Part shown: piece after piece, positions 48,386 through 58,408 of the stretch
Layout of the letters: each line of letters starts with the position of its first letter
How positions within the stretch are numbered: position 1 is the stretch's first letter
NCBI RefSeq assembly: GCF_032813545.1
Contig: NZ_CP136520.1
Span: 2,536,001 to 2,600,000 of the forward strand
Source of the DNA: Nodosilinea sp. E11
GTDB taxonomy: Bacteria > Cyanobacteriota > Cyanobacteriia > Phormidesmidales > Phormidesmidaceae
Length of the DNA stretch: 64,000 nt
Direction of reading: 5' to 3'
Notes under the pieces: model-generated
Told to the model about the DNA's origin: nothing
Seen by the model: the letters and a program-made list of their open reading frames with translations, nothing else
Database searches by the model: none
Made by a program: the position numbers and the translations under genes

Positions 48386-48492
48386 GAGAGCTGAGTGCTG
48401 CTGTAAGCTTTGGTTGCTGACGAGGGGACAGCCGGGACGGCTATCCTGACCAAACTGGCTACAGCTATATTCTGTGACGTTTTGCGATCGCC

Positions 48493-49074
48493 CTAGCCAA
48501 AATAGTCTGGCTCGTTGCCAGGAGTCCACTTAATGTTGCAGCCAATACTGGGCTTTTGATGGCCGGGCATAGCCTTGGCGGCCAGCACCGCATCTAGCGC
48601 CGCCCGCAGGTCGTGGCCCGTCACCGGTACATCGTTGCCGGGGCGGCTGTCGTCGAGCTGCCCTCGGTAGGCCAGGGTTTTAGCCTGGTCAAACACAAAA
48701 AAGTCGGGTGTGCAGGCGGCGGTGTAAGCCTTGGCGATCGCCTGGGTTTCATCAAAGCAGTAGGGAAACGTAAACCCCAGGTCTTGGGCCTGGGCTTTGA
48801 GGTGTTCTGGCCCATCTTGGGGATGGGTTTGTAGACTGTTGGCGCTAATGGCGACAATACCGACGCCCTGGGGGCCGTAGTCTTGGCCAATGCGGGCTAG
48901 CTCTTGCTCGACATGCTTAACAAAGGGGCAATGGCGGCAGATAAACATCACCAGCAGCGCCGGGGCATCGGCAAAGGTGCCCAAGGTGATGGTTTCGCCG
49001 CTAACCACATCTTTGAGTTCAAAATGGGGGGCAGCGGTGCCGAGGGGCAGCATGGTAGATTCCACCATAGCCAT
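48493..49074 (-). CDS. Thioredoxin-family / peroxiredoxin-like protein
   Basis: A 193-residue AhpC/TSA-type redoxin with a CxxC-like active site CRHCPFVKH and the thioredoxin-fold blocks ALLVMFI, VGIVAISANSLQTHPQDGPEHLK and ACTPDFFVFD (cis-proline preceded by Thr). Family members of this sort are annotated thioredoxin family proteins; peroxidase activity is not proven. Preferred start is ATG 49074, with an in-frame ATG at 49068. It is divergent from the phosphatase-like gene, with about 50 bp between. Confidence 0.88.
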   Translation of the reverse strand: MAMVESTMLPLGTAAPHFELKDVVSGETITLGTFADAPALLVMFICRHCPFVKHVEQELARIGQDYGPQGVGIVAISANSLQTHPQDGPEHLKAQAQDLGFTFPYCFDETQAIAKAYTAACTPDFFVFDQAKTLAYRGQLDDSRPGNDVPVTGHDLRAALDAVLAAKAMPGHQKPSIGCNIKWTPGNEPDYFG

Positions 49075-49124
49075 GGGTTGAGTCTCCAGGGTGAGTTTTC
49101 TTTATCGTACCGAGGGATTTGGCT

Positions 49125-49574
49125 ATGACCGACACCACCCTAACCGGCATTCGCAACTACCTAGAAATTTCGCCCACTCTAGGCACCGCCGGACAGCCCA
49201 CCGCAGAGCAGTTTAAGGCGGTAGCTGACGCGGGCTACACCGTCGTGATCAACCTGGCGCTGTCTACTTCAGATCACGCTCTCCCCAGCGAGGCAGAATT
49301 GGTCAAAAGCCTCGGCATGACCCACTTTCACATTCCGGTGGTGTGGGAGGCCCCCACCCCTGGGGACCTAGAGATTTTTTTTAAGGTCATGGAGCGCAAC
49401 CGCGACTTCAAAACCCTCGTCCACTGCGCCCTCAACATGCGCGTCTCGGCCTTTGTTTACCTCTACCGCGTACTTCGTCAGGGCGTTGACGAATCGGCTG
49501 CCCGCGCTGATCTGCACCGCATCTGGCAGCCCGACTCTACCTGGCAGGCTTTTATTGACCAATCTATGGCCTGA
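49125..49574 (+). CDS. Tyrosine-phosphatase-like protein with altered P-loop
   Basis: A 149-residue protein of the dual-specificity phosphatase type (LGTAGQPTAEQFKAVADAGYTVVINL, then VHCALNMRVSAF). The expected HCx5R loop here reads HC-ALNM-R, with only four residues between C101 and R106. The same HCALNxR form is, to my recollection, seen in other members, so it may be a subfamily feature, but standard catalysis is doubtful. ATG 49125 has GAGGG about 9 bases upstream. Confidence 0.78.
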   Translation: MTDTTLTGIRNYLEISPTLGTAGQPTAEQFKAVADAGYTVVINLALSTSDHALPSEAELVKSLGMTHFHIPVVWEAPTPGDLEIFFKVMERNRDFKTLVHCALNMRVSAFVYLYRVLRQGVDESAARADLHRIWQPDSTWQAFIDQSMA

Positions 49575-49639
49575 TCGCCCGCATCTTTCACCCTGCCTTA
49601 CCCTACCCCTCAGCCCCCAGCCTCCCCTAAACTATCTCT

Positions 49640-50362
49640 ATGGCAAAAGAGACGGCACAAGAAACCCACTACCAAACCCTCGATATTGACGAGGCGGCGA
49701 CTCAGGCAGAGATTAAACAGGCCTATCGCCGTCTTGCTAAGCAATATCACCCCGACAGCAAGAGCGATCAGGCGTCGCACGATCGCATCGCCCGGATCAA
49801 CACCGCCTACGAGGTGATTGGGGACCCGTCGCGGCGCACGGTTTACGACCAGCAGCGCCAGGGGTTTGCCGCCGCCGACCCGGTCGAGAGCGCCGCCAAC
49901 CGAGCCAAGCGCACCGCCGATATGCAGGAGGTATATCGCTATGCGCGGGAGGCCACCCAGTCGTCTGAGGCGCGGGAAGATGCCTGGCTGAAGCTGGTCT
50001 ATGGCCCGGTAGATCGGCTGTTGGGCAAAATTATGTCGCCGCTGCGCACCGAAATTCGCAAGCTGTCGGCGGATCCCTTCGACGATGAGCTGATGGAGGG
50101 GTTTATGGCTTACTTAGAGCAGGGGCGCACCTGGCTGGGGCAGGCCCAGGGCAAGTTTAATTCGATGGCGAACCCAGCGAGTACGGCGGGGGTGGCGGCG
50201 GATGTGTACCACTGCCTGGGGCTGCTAGAAGACGGGCTGGATGAGTTCGATCGCTTCACCATGAGCTATGAGGAGAGCTATATCCATACTGGGACGGAGC
50301 TGTTTCGGCGGGTGAAGTTGCTGCGGGCCGAGGCGAAGGAACGGGTGAAGCGGTTGGTGTAG
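49640..50362 (+). CDS. J-domain protein (N-terminal DnaJ type)
   Basis: A 240-residue protein with a complete N-terminal J-domain (HYQTLDIDEAATQAEIKQAYRRLAKQYHPDSKSD... INTAYEVIGDPSRRTVYD), HPD motif included. The rest is helical and has no zinc-finger or DnaJ C-terminal domain. It would stimulate an Hsp70 at a specific location. It is unrelated in layout to the C-terminal J-domain protein at 22512. Confidence 0.9.
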   Translation: MAKETAQETHYQTLDIDEAATQAEIKQAYRRLAKQYHPDSKSDQASHDRIARINTAYEVIGDPSRRTVYDQQRQGFAAADPVESAANRAKRTADMQEVYRYAREATQSSEAREDAWLKLVYGPVDRLLGKIMSPLRTEIRKLSADPFDDELMEGFMAYLEQGRTWLGQAQGKFNSMANPASTAGVAADVYHCLGLLEDGLDEFDRFTMSYEESYIHTGTELFRRVKLLRAEAKERVKRLV

Positions 50363-50722
50363 GGTAATCCCCCGTAGGGGCAAACGGTCGTTTGCCCTCG
50401 CTAGGTTTTTGCTATTCATTACCCTATGGATGATTGTGGATAGGGGTGGTTGGTAAAAAGCCAAGCTTACCGCTGGGGACATTTCGATTGTCCCCAGACC
50501 CCCTCGACCAGGGCCGTGCCGCCGCCCTGGACCCAACGGAAAGGAGGGATCGATGGGCCAGTTTAAACCTCTGTTCTGCGAATCGGCTTGTGGGCAACTG
50601 CAATCGGTCTTAGCCATCTCGTAGAGTGCATAACGCTAAGGCGAGGCTGCGCCAACGCGAAGCAATGCACCATTCCATGCAGCGATGCACCATTCTAAGG
50701 GATTTCCCACAACGGAACAGAC
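50363..50722. other. Repeat-rich gap upstream of the RluA-type gene
   Basis: Contains a palindrome at 50374-50397 (GGGGCAAACGGTCGTTTGCCC), a hairpin around 50506-50530 (CCAGGGC ... GCCCTGG), and at 50624-50700 a degenerate fragment of the GTGCATT-type miniature element (repeated GCAATGCACC). No protein frame is convincing. Confidence 0.5.
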
Positions 50723-51682
50723 ATGAACCAAGGATGGGTTTACCACGATCGCATCACCCCCACCGAAGCCGGTCTTTCCGTCCTCGACTTCTACAGCAAT
50801 CGTTACAGGCACTCTAGCCGGGCAAAATGGCGCGATCGCATTCTATCGGACCAAATTCGCCGCAACGGTATTCCTCTAACCCCCGACGATCGCCTTCAGG
50901 CTGGGCAAACGCTAGCCTATCACCGGCCACCGTGGAAGGAACCGGAAGCGCCCCTGGAGTTTGAGATCCTGTATGAGGATGAGGATTTGATGGCGATCGC
51001 TAAGCCGTCGGGTCTGCCGGTGCTCCCCGGCGGGGGCTTTCTCACCCATACGCTGCTGCACCAGCTTAGGCTGCGCTATCCAGAGAATCCGCCTATTCCG
51101 GTGCATCGGCTGGGGCGGGGCACGTCGGGGGTAATGGTGCTGGGGCGATCGCCCCTGGCGCGATCGGTGCTGAGCCGCCAACTGCGCGACTCGACGGCAA
51201 CGGCCCACACCCCCCAGGCCACACACCCTATTCGCAAAACCTACCGAGCGCTGATCGGAGCCAGCGATCTACCCGATACGTTCACCCTCACCACCCCCAT
51301 CGGCAAGATCGATCACCCTGCCCTCGGCTATGTGTACGGGGCCTCACCCACTGGCTTACCGGCCTACAGCGACGGCAACGTCATCCAGCGCAACCCAGAC
51401 TCCACCCTGGTGGAAGTTACCATTCGCACGGGGCGGCCGCACCAAATTCGCATTCACCTAGCGGCGGCAGGGTTTCCGCTCGTCGGGGATCCACTCTACG
51501 GGGTCGGCGGCCTACCGCTGCCGATTGAACCTGCTGAAAATGGCAGAGTCCCTGTTCCCGGCGACATTGGCTATCATCTGCACGCCTACCGGCTAGAGCT
51601 GCCCCACCCCCGCACCCAGAAGCTTTTGCAAATTCTCTGTCCTGCGCCCCCTGCATTACAGACTCCTGAGCCAACGTTTTAG
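50723..51682 (+). CDS. RluA-family pseudouridine synthase-like protein
   Basis: A 319-residue protein with an S4-like N-terminal part and the RluA core: VHRLGRGTSGVMVLGRS, IRKTYRALIG, RTGRPHQIRIHLAAAGFPLVGDPLYG. The catalytic aspartate of the RLD motif is replaced by glycine (G131 in HRLGRGTSG). Plant and cyanobacterial relatives with RLGRGTSG exist as far as I recall, so this may be a subfamily with different catalysis or none. All substrate-binding blocks are kept. Confidence 0.86.
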   Translation: MNQGWVYHDRITPTEAGLSVLDFYSNRYRHSSRAKWRDRILSDQIRRNGIPLTPDDRLQAGQTLAYHRPPWKEPEAPLEFEILYEDEDLMAIAKPSGLPVLPGGGFLTHTLLHQLRLRYPENPPIPVHRLGRGTSGVMVLGRSPLARSVLSRQLRDSTATAHTPQATHPIRKTYRALIGASDLPDTFTLTTPIGKIDHPALGYVYGASPTGLPAYSDGNVIQRNPDSTLVEVTIRTGRPHQIRIHLAAAGFPLVGDPLYGVGGLPLPIEPAENGRVPVPGDIGYHLHAYRLELPHPRTQKLLQILCPAPPALQTPEPTF

Positions 51683-51758
51683 GTTATGGATAACTTTGCT
51701 CAAGCTTTGGACACTGTAGTTGCCTGCTACAGAAGTTTTGGCTACCCACAATTTGGTT

Positions 51759-51781
51759 GGGCAAACGCCGTTTGCCCCTAC
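51759..51781. repeat. GGGCAAACG-type palindrome
   Basis: GGGCAAACGCCGTTTGCCC followed by CTAC; the inverted counterpart of the palindrome at 50374-50397, 1.4 kb away. The two flank the RluA-type gene. Confidence 0.65.
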
Positions 51782-51846
51782 ATGAGCTGACTGTGCTCGG
51801 CTAGTATGGGCTACCCACATACCCGCCCACCCGCCTACTTACCCAC

Positions 51847-52254
51847 TCACCCACAGGGCCGCACCATCAACAACTGCTCTGCCTGGGTAAAGCCATATTT
51901 CTTGTAAAAGGGCTGCATCTCGGGGGTGCAGAATAGCTGAATGCACTCTACCTGAGCGAGCTGTGGGTGAGTAGTTACCTGCTCGATCAGCTTTGCCCCC
52001 AGACCCTGCCCCCGGTAGTCTGCCGCCACAATTACATCGAACACGATCGCTCGATACACCCAGTCGGTCAGCACCCGGCAGAAGCCCGCCAGCCGCTGCG
52101 CCTCGTCATCCCACAGGCCAAACAGTAGGTCGCTATTGCTGAGCAGAGTAGGCACATCGACTAAGGCGCGGTCTTTGCTCCACCACTCTTGTAAATACAT
52201 CTGGTGCAGTTGCTCAACCTGGGCCGAAGTGAGTTGGTGAATGAGGTTGAGCAT
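51847..52254 (-). CDS. GNAT-family N-acetyltransferase
   Basis: A 135-residue GNAT protein with the acetyl-CoA loop YRGQGLGAKLIEQV and the closing strand QLFCTPEMQPFYKKYGFTQAE. ATG 52254 (MLNLIHQLTSAQ) gives a compact standard domain; the frame continues upstream to 52431, but that part is not GNAT-like. Substrate unknown. Confidence 0.84.
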   Translation of the reverse strand: MLNLIHQLTSAQVEQLHQMYLQEWWSKDRALVDVPTLLSNSDLLFGLWDDEAQRLAGFCRVLTDWVYRAIVFDVIVAADYRGQGLGAKLIEQVTTHPQLAQVECIQLFCTPEMQPFYKKYGFTQAEQLLMVRPCG

Positions 52255-52509
52255 AGGGAGATTGCGATTGTTTACGGTTCGGTTACCCTGACCCAGCGAC
52301 GTAGGGAAAAGGCTACGATCAAGGGGTAGCAACGATGCAAGACCTATCTTACTGCCGATGGCGAGAGCCGACGCTACCGATACAGTAATAGGTATAAATG
52401 CGTTGGCATTCCTCTTCTTAGCAGAGCACACGCGAGATGGGATGCGATCGCAGACTACTACTAGCCAAGGCTCCTAGCGCGAGCCATTTGGCACCGACTT
52501 ATCCACAAC

Positions 52510-52522
52510 GGAGGACACCTCC
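52510..52522 (+). promoter_or_regulatory. Shine-Dalgarno sequence in a tight hairpin
   Basis: GGAGG-ACA-CCTCC lies directly before the ATG at 52523. The GGAGG is an ideal ribosome site 8 bases from the start, yet it can pair fully with the CCTCC next to the ATG. This could gate translation of the pentapeptide protein. Confidence 0.5.
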
Positions 52523-52954
52523 ATGAAACTCTCTCTCCTGACCGGGGCCGCAGTGGCTATTCCTTTAGCCATTACCATGCCCGCTCTCGCCGAAAACCCG
52601 GCCCACGTGCAGCGGCTGTTAGAAACCAACCTTTGCCAAGGTTGTGATCTATCGGGCGCTGATCTAACCCAGGCCCACCTGATTGGGGCCGACCTGCGCG
52701 ATGCCAATTTGCAAGGGGCCACCCTGGTCGAAGCCAACCTGGAAGGGGCTGACCTCAGCCGCGCCGATCTGACCGGGGCGAACATGACCAGTTCCTTTTT
52801 GACCAACGCCCTCCTCGAAGACGCCACCCTAGACGAAGCAAACTTGACTGAAGCGCACATCTACTTTGTCGATGTCACGGGCGCTTCGCTGCTCGATGCC
52901 AATTTGACCGGGGCAGATGTGGTGGGCACCCCCATCAGCGTCGGTGGTGACTAG
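52523..52954 (+). CDS. Exported pentapeptide-repeat protein
   Basis: A 143-residue protein with a signal peptide (MKLSLLTGAAVAIPLAI, cleavage likely after MPALA) and then about 17 pentapeptide A(D/N)LXX repeats (CDLSGADLTQAHLIGADLRD onward) that would form a right-handed quadrilateral beta-helix. The NLCQGCDLSGADL entry is common in cyanobacterial secreted members. Function unknown; location periplasm or thylakoid lumen. Confidence 0.9.
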   Translation: MKLSLLTGAAVAIPLAITMPALAENPAHVQRLLETNLCQGCDLSGADLTQAHLIGADLRDANLQGATLVEANLEGADLSRADLTGANMTSSFLTNALLEDATLDEANLTEAHIYFVDVTGASLLDANLTGADVVGTPISVGGD

Positions 52955-53076
52955 GAATTTATTAGATAAAGCATTGGTGGGTCGGGTGGCGCGATCGCTG
53001 CACCCAACCCACCAGTTCAAGCTCAATAGACCATTAGTGGTCAGCCCAGACTCGTAGTTTTCGGGCATAGAGCGCT

Positions 53077-53111
53077 GGGCGAAGAATGTAACATTCTTCG
53101 CCCCATTTTTT
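53077..53111 (+). terminator. Intrinsic terminator
   Basis: A 12-bp stem, GGGCGAAGAATG with its complement around TAA, followed by ATTTTTTG. It is about 120 bases after the pentapeptide gene stop. Confidence 0.85.
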
Positions 53112-53167
53112 GCTCTCTGTTATGAAGGGGGCTATAGCTGTGGTCATCTAGGTTAGGACAGAGCCGT

Positions 53168-53237
53168 CATTCCCGTGGCAACGGGAATCCACTAGCCTGT
53201 AATTGCTCTCGAATGGATTCCCGCCTACGCGGGAATC
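53168..53237. repeat. ATTCCCG..CGGGAAT double hairpin repeat
   Basis: Two hairpins, ATTCCCGTGGCAACGGGAAT and ATTCCCGCCTACGCGGGAAT, about 30 bases apart. Such paired ATTCCCG repeats are frequent in diverse bacterial genomes. Confidence 0.65.
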
Positions 53238-53268
53238 ATACTGAATCCTGAACGAATACCCCCGATTT

Positions 53269-53296
53269 GTAGGGGCGTAGCATGCTACGCCCCTAT
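53269..53296. repeat. 28-bp palindrome, family A copy 3
   Basis: Same arms as at 39080 (GTAGGGGCGTAGCA), imperfect only at the last base. Confidence 0.78.
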
Positions 53297-53470
53297 GGGG
53301 TTCCTGGATTATGAATCGGGGTTGTCTGACTCGGATTTGGGATTAGACAGGGATCGTCACAAGCAAAATGTCCTAATGATATTGGCTATGGCGATACTTG
53401 CAGAAGGCTACTTAAGCGACTCCTAAAAACTTTCTCCCTAATGGTGGGCAGTGCCCACCCTTGTATCTTT

Positions 53471-53542
53471 AGAGGTGTGTGGCAGACCGTCCCACCCTAG
53501 GTTGTCCAAAACCGAACGTAGCATGGGTCGCTGCACACCTCT
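53471..53542 (+). ncRNA. Candidate IS110 bridge RNA (partial extent)
   Basis: AGAGGTGTG at 53471-53479 pairs with CACACCTCT at 53534-53542, enclosing a loop region of about 54 bases with further local pairing. It sits in the roughly 170-base leader of the transposase, where IS110 elements encode the structured RNA that specifies target and donor sites. The true RNA probably extends toward the transposase start. Confidence 0.45.
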
Positions 53543-53611
53543 GAAGTTAACTCGCAAAATCGCCAGGAGCTTAGACTCCGTATCGAGCAAGGACGAGTGA
53601 TGTCAGATTAA

Positions 53612-54610
<999 letters not shown>

Positions 54611-54784
54611 GGAACAGCAAGACTCTGTCTGATGCAGGCAGGGCTCCTGGCTTGATTTCCGCTGCCATCCCGCCGAGGCTAATCGCATAGCAGGATGAGC
54701 TTGACAAAGAAGATAATCGCTACGGTGGCTATAGTCGCCGGATACAGTGGGAGATTCTTTTCTAGAAATCTCCTTATACAAAGG

Positions 54785-56974
54785 CTAGCGCTGGGTTCTC
54801 TCACCGTGGGTGAGCAACTGCTCGATCGCAGTTAACCGGTGCTGCCACGATCGCAGTCGGTAGCCGCTATTTGTCGTGTCAACTAGCACGCCATTGCTGA
54901 GGGGGCCGCGCACGCGGGTCAGGCCAGCTTTAACAGTCTCTAGATTGCGTCGCGAGGGCTCTTGAGATAGGGTTTCAAACCCGTTGCCCAGGTCGTTCAC
55001 TGCGCTAACCCAGGTTTCCAGGCTGCCGCGATCCATCCACAGGCGATTTTGAGTCAATAGCCAGTTCCATTCGCGCTGAAGGGCGGCATAGCGGCTCGCC
55101 GCCATGGCGTAGGGGGTGGTGGGGCCAGGCGAACGGCGGCCCTGGGTCTGGGCCAGTACGCGGTTGAGTTCAGTATTGAAATCGGCGACGGCAAATAGCG
55201 CATAGCCGGGGGTGGGTAGGTCGCGGCTGGCCTGCATCTGGTCCATGGTGGCTGCATTCGACAAGTTGAGTAGGCGAATGCCCGGTATCACCAGGGTAGA
55301 GCCGAAGGATTCATTCACCAGCCAGGGCTGCACGAGGCGTTCGAAACGGCTAGTGTCGCCCGCGTAGCTCATTAATACAATCCAGTCGAGGTAGTTGGCT
55401 CGCGCCCAGGTGCCCCAATCTTGCTGAATGCGCTGATGGCGATCGTGCTCGGGGTTGGCAAATACCGCCGCCGACATTACTAGACCGGGGCGCTGTCGCC
55501 GCAGGGTGCTAGAGATAGTCTCCACAAACGAGGTCACCTGCTGCATACGAAACTCAGTCCAGCGCTCCGACAGCACCTGCTGCTGAATCTGCTGGTTGCG
55601 ATCGAGGCCAGGGGCGCGAGGGTTGAGGGTGATCGGGTCTACGCCAGTAAGGGTTTGGAACCGCCAGCGGGCGACTTCGCCATAGCCGTAGGTACGGTTG
55701 GCCCCAGGGTCTTGAAAGGGATAGCGAATGTAGTCGAGGTGCAGGCCATCGACCTCGTACTGGGTGGCAATTTCGGTCATCAGCCGGGTGAGGTAGCTGC
55801 GCACCTCGGGGTTGGCAGGGTCTAAGAAGGGCTTGTCTTGACCACGGGGGATGGGGTTGCCGCTATTGTCGGCGGCGGCCCAGCTGGGGTGGCGTGAGAT
55901 GAGCGGCCCAAGGTAGTTGGCAGGCTGGTTGAGCAGGCGGTTGTGGCGCTGGTTGCCAGCGGCAAAGACCCACACCCAGGCGTGCAGGGTCATGCCCCGC
56001 TGGTGGGCCAGTTCAACAGCGGCGGCCAGCGGATCCCAACCCTGAGTTAAAGGGTTTTGCTCAGGGGCTACCTGGCTGGGGTAGATGGTATAGCCTGCAT
56101 TCACGGTTTCAAAGAAGACCGTGTTGATACCAGCGGCGGCCAATTTGTCGAAGACTTCGCTCAATCCCTGGGGTGACTTGGCCTGCACAATGGTGCCGCG
56201 ATCGAGCCACACGGCGCGAATTTCGCCTTGGTCAACCGATCGCTCCACGGGGAAGTTGTCCCACAGGGCTGAGCGGGTAGCCAGCCAGCGATCGCGCAAT
56301 TGACTGTGCTGCCCGGCGGTCAGCAGCCGATCCCATTCGTTCAGCAGTTGCTGGGCATCGCCTAAAACCGGATGTAAATAGGTGCCGCGCCTCCCCGATA
56401 CGTTGACTGAGTCAGCGGCAGCGGTGAGCACGGGTTGGCGATTGGGCAGCGTTAGCACCGTAGACGTTGCCAAGGCTCGATCCATAATCAGCGCGCTCTC
56501 AAACCGGCCAATCAGGTTCTTGAGTTCTTGCTGCATCGCCAAAAACACTACCGGGCTGGGGGGTCTGCCCGTAGGCGATAGCTCAATCACCGCTGGGGCA
56601 ACCGCTTCGGCGGGGTCGCTAGTGGCGGCAGTGGACGAGGTACCTGAATCGGTATTTGACGAACTGGGCACTACCCTGGGCCGCTGGGATGGCGGCAGAG
56701 GCAGGGCCGGGGTAGGTTGAGTGGGTCGCCGACCGGGGCGGCGGGCTGGTGCCTCTTCAACCACAGGGACGGTGGGAATGGTGTTTTCTGCTGGGGTATT
56801 GCCCAGATCGCGGTAAAGCTCTAAATCGTCGGCGAGGGCGGCACTGGTTTGAGGCTCAGGGGCGGCGGTGGTTGTGGTGGCCTGGGCATAGACCGGTAGA
56901 TGGAGGCAGCCCCACCCCCCGGCTAGGCCCGCAATTGCCAACAGGAAAAGGCCTTTGCCTGGCTGCTGCGTCAC
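54785..56974 (-). CDS. Exported family-10-like glycosyl hydrolase
   Basis: A 729-residue secreted protein. The N-terminal hydrophobic segment (about 9-30, ending in VYAQA) is a signal peptide; then a proline/threonine/serine-rich linker (about 70-125) and a GHL10/DUF187-type TIM barrel beginning REIRAVWLDRG-like at EIRAVWLDRGTIVQ, with FFETVNAGYTIYPS, LHAWVWVFAAGN and VDGLHLDYIRYPFQDP blocks. Relatives are annotated family 10 glycosylhydrolases; the substrate is unknown, possibly a cell-surface glycan. A helical C-terminal part follows. Confidence 0.88.
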   Translation of the reverse strand: MTQQPGKGLFLLAIAGLAGGWGCLHLPVYAQATTTTAAPEPQTSAALADDLELYRDLGNTPAENTIPTVPVVEEAPARRPGRRPTQPTPALPLPPSQRPRVVPSSSNTDSGTSSTAATSDPAEAVAPAVIELSPTGRPPSPVVFLAMQQELKNLIGRFESALIMDRALATSTVLTLPNRQPVLTAAADSVNVSGRRGTYLHPVLGDAQQLLNEWDRLLTAGQHSQLRDRWLATRSALWDNFPVERSVDQGEIRAVWLDRGTIVQAKSPQGLSEVFDKLAAAGINTVFFETVNAGYTIYPSQVAPEQNPLTQGWDPLAAAVELAHQRGMTLHAWVWVFAAGNQRHNRLLNQPANYLGPLISRHPSWAAADNSGNPIPRGQDKPFLDPANPEVRSYLTRLMTEIATQYEVDGLHLDYIRYPFQDPGANRTYGYGEVARWRFQTLTGVDPITLNPRAPGLDRNQQIQQQVLSERWTEFRMQQVTSFVETISSTLRRQRPGLVMSAAVFANPEHDRHQRIQQDWGTWARANYLDWIVLMSYAGDTSRFERLVQPWLVNESFGSTLVIPGIRLLNLSNAATMDQMQASRDLPTPGYALFAVADFNTELNRVLAQTQGRRSPGPTTPYAMAASRYAALQREWNWLLTQNRLWMDRGSLETWVSAVNDLGNGFETLSQEPSRRNLETVKAGLTRVRGPLSNGVLVDTTNSGYRLRSWQHRLTAIEQLLTHGERTQR

Positions 56975-57181
56975 AATGTCATCCCCTCATCACACGGCGC
57001 TAATTGTGGCACAGGCTAGCCTATCTAGCGCTGTCCTCAGGACGTTGCTAGAGCAGAATCGGTTGCGATTCAGCTGCGATTCAGGTGCGGTTCAGGGTTG
57101 ACCGCTGGGCACAGGGCTCAGCGGTGCATCCCGACGCGATCGCTCAGCTCAGGCCGGTGTACCACCCCTTCAGTAAACCCA

Positions 57182-58408
57182 TTACGCGGGCAGGCTAACG
57201 GTAAACGTGGTGCCCGACCCCACTCGGCTGGTGACCTTGATGGTGCCTTGCTGGAGTTCTACAAACTGCTTGACAATGCTCAGCCCTAGCCCTGTTCCGG
57301 GAATATTGCTGACGTTTTGGCCTCGGTGAAAGGGCTCAAACAGCTGCTTGCGATCGCCGGTCACAATGCCAATACCCTCGTCCTGCACCTTGAGAATGAC
57401 GCGGCCCCGCTGCTTAGTCAGCCTCAGCCAAATCGGGTTGATATCGGGAGTGTAGCGAATCGCATTGGACAATAGATTGCTCAAAATCGATCGCAGCAGT
57501 CGCTCATCGAGACAGGCCGGCACCTGGCGGCTGCGGCAGACAAACTGAATGGGCGTCTGGGGACGCCGGTAGTCGCCCTCGGCCAGCAAGGCTTGGCAAA
57601 AGCTCACCAGGTCGAGGGGGCGCGGGCTGACCTTCAGCACCTTGGCCTCAATTTTGCCAATTACCAGAATGTCGTCGATCATCTGGGTCATGCGCTCGAC
57701 GTTGGCGTTGATGGTGAGCAGGTAGTCGGTTTTTTCCTCGGGGCGTAGCTGGGTGTCGTAGCGGTTGAGCGATGACACCGTCAGGGCAATATTATTGAGC
57801 GGGTTGCGAAACTCGTGGCAGACCATGGAGACAAAGCGCGATCGCATGTCGCTGAGCTGCCGCAGTTGCTGGTTAGCATTTTGCAGCTCGGCGGTGCGCT
57901 CCTGCACCTTTTGCTCTAGCTCCTCATTGGCCCGCTGCAAAATCTCCTCGGCCCAGCGCCGCTGGGTGATATCGCGAAAGGTGACCACCGTGCCAATCAG
58001 CCGCCCCGCCTCGTCGCACATGGGGGTGCTAATGTACTCCACCGGAAAGCTGGTGCCGTCCTTGCGCCAAAATACTTCATTGGTCACATGCCGCACGCTG
58101 CCGTCCTGAAACGCTGCGTAGATCGGGCAGTCTTCGCGCTGGTAGGGGCTACCATCGGCCAACGAGTGGTGCATTACCCTGTGCATCGACTGACCAATCA
58201 GCTCTTCTGTAGACCAGCCAATCATAGCGGCAGCCGCAGGGTTGACAAAGGTGACATTGCCATCGAGATCGAGACCATAGATTCCCTCCCCCACGGCGTT
58301 GAGAATGAGCTGATGCTGACGGCGCAGGTGCTTTAGCTCATGCCCTAGGGGGGCAGCAGGGGCGACAGGCGAGGCATTGCGGGGCGGCAACCAGTAGGTT
58401 TGAGACAT
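57182..58408 (-). CDS. PAS-domain sensor histidine kinase
   Basis: A 408-residue soluble kinase: PAS domain (about 30-150; ILNAVGEGIYGLDLDGNVTFVNPAAAAM; FRDITQRRWAE), coiled-coil linker (about 155-190), HisKA with phospho-accepting H198 in CHEFRNPLNN, and an ATPase domain with N box LSNLLSNAIRYTPD, G1 DEGIGI and G2 GTGLGLSIVKQF. No membrane segment, so the signal is cytoplasmic. It is divergent from a receiver-AraC regulator, its likely partner. Confidence 0.93.
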   Translation of the reverse strand: MSQTYWLPPRNASPVAPAAPLGHELKHLRRQHQLILNAVGEGIYGLDLDGNVTFVNPAAAAMIGWSTEELIGQSMHRVMHHSLADGSPYQREDCPIYAAFQDGSVRHVTNEVFWRKDGTSFPVEYISTPMCDEAGRLIGTVVTFRDITQRRWAEEILQRANEELEQKVQERTAELQNANQQLRQLSDMRSRFVSMVCHEFRNPLNNIALTVSSLNRYDTQLRPEEKTDYLLTINANVERMTQMIDDILVIGKIEAKVLKVSPRPLDLVSFCQALLAEGDYRRPQTPIQFVCRSRQVPACLDERLLRSILSNLLSNAIRYTPDINPIWLRLTKQRGRVILKVQDEGIGIVTGDRKQLFEPFHRGQNVSNIPGTGLGLSIVKQFVELQQGTIKVTSRVGSGTTFTVSLPA

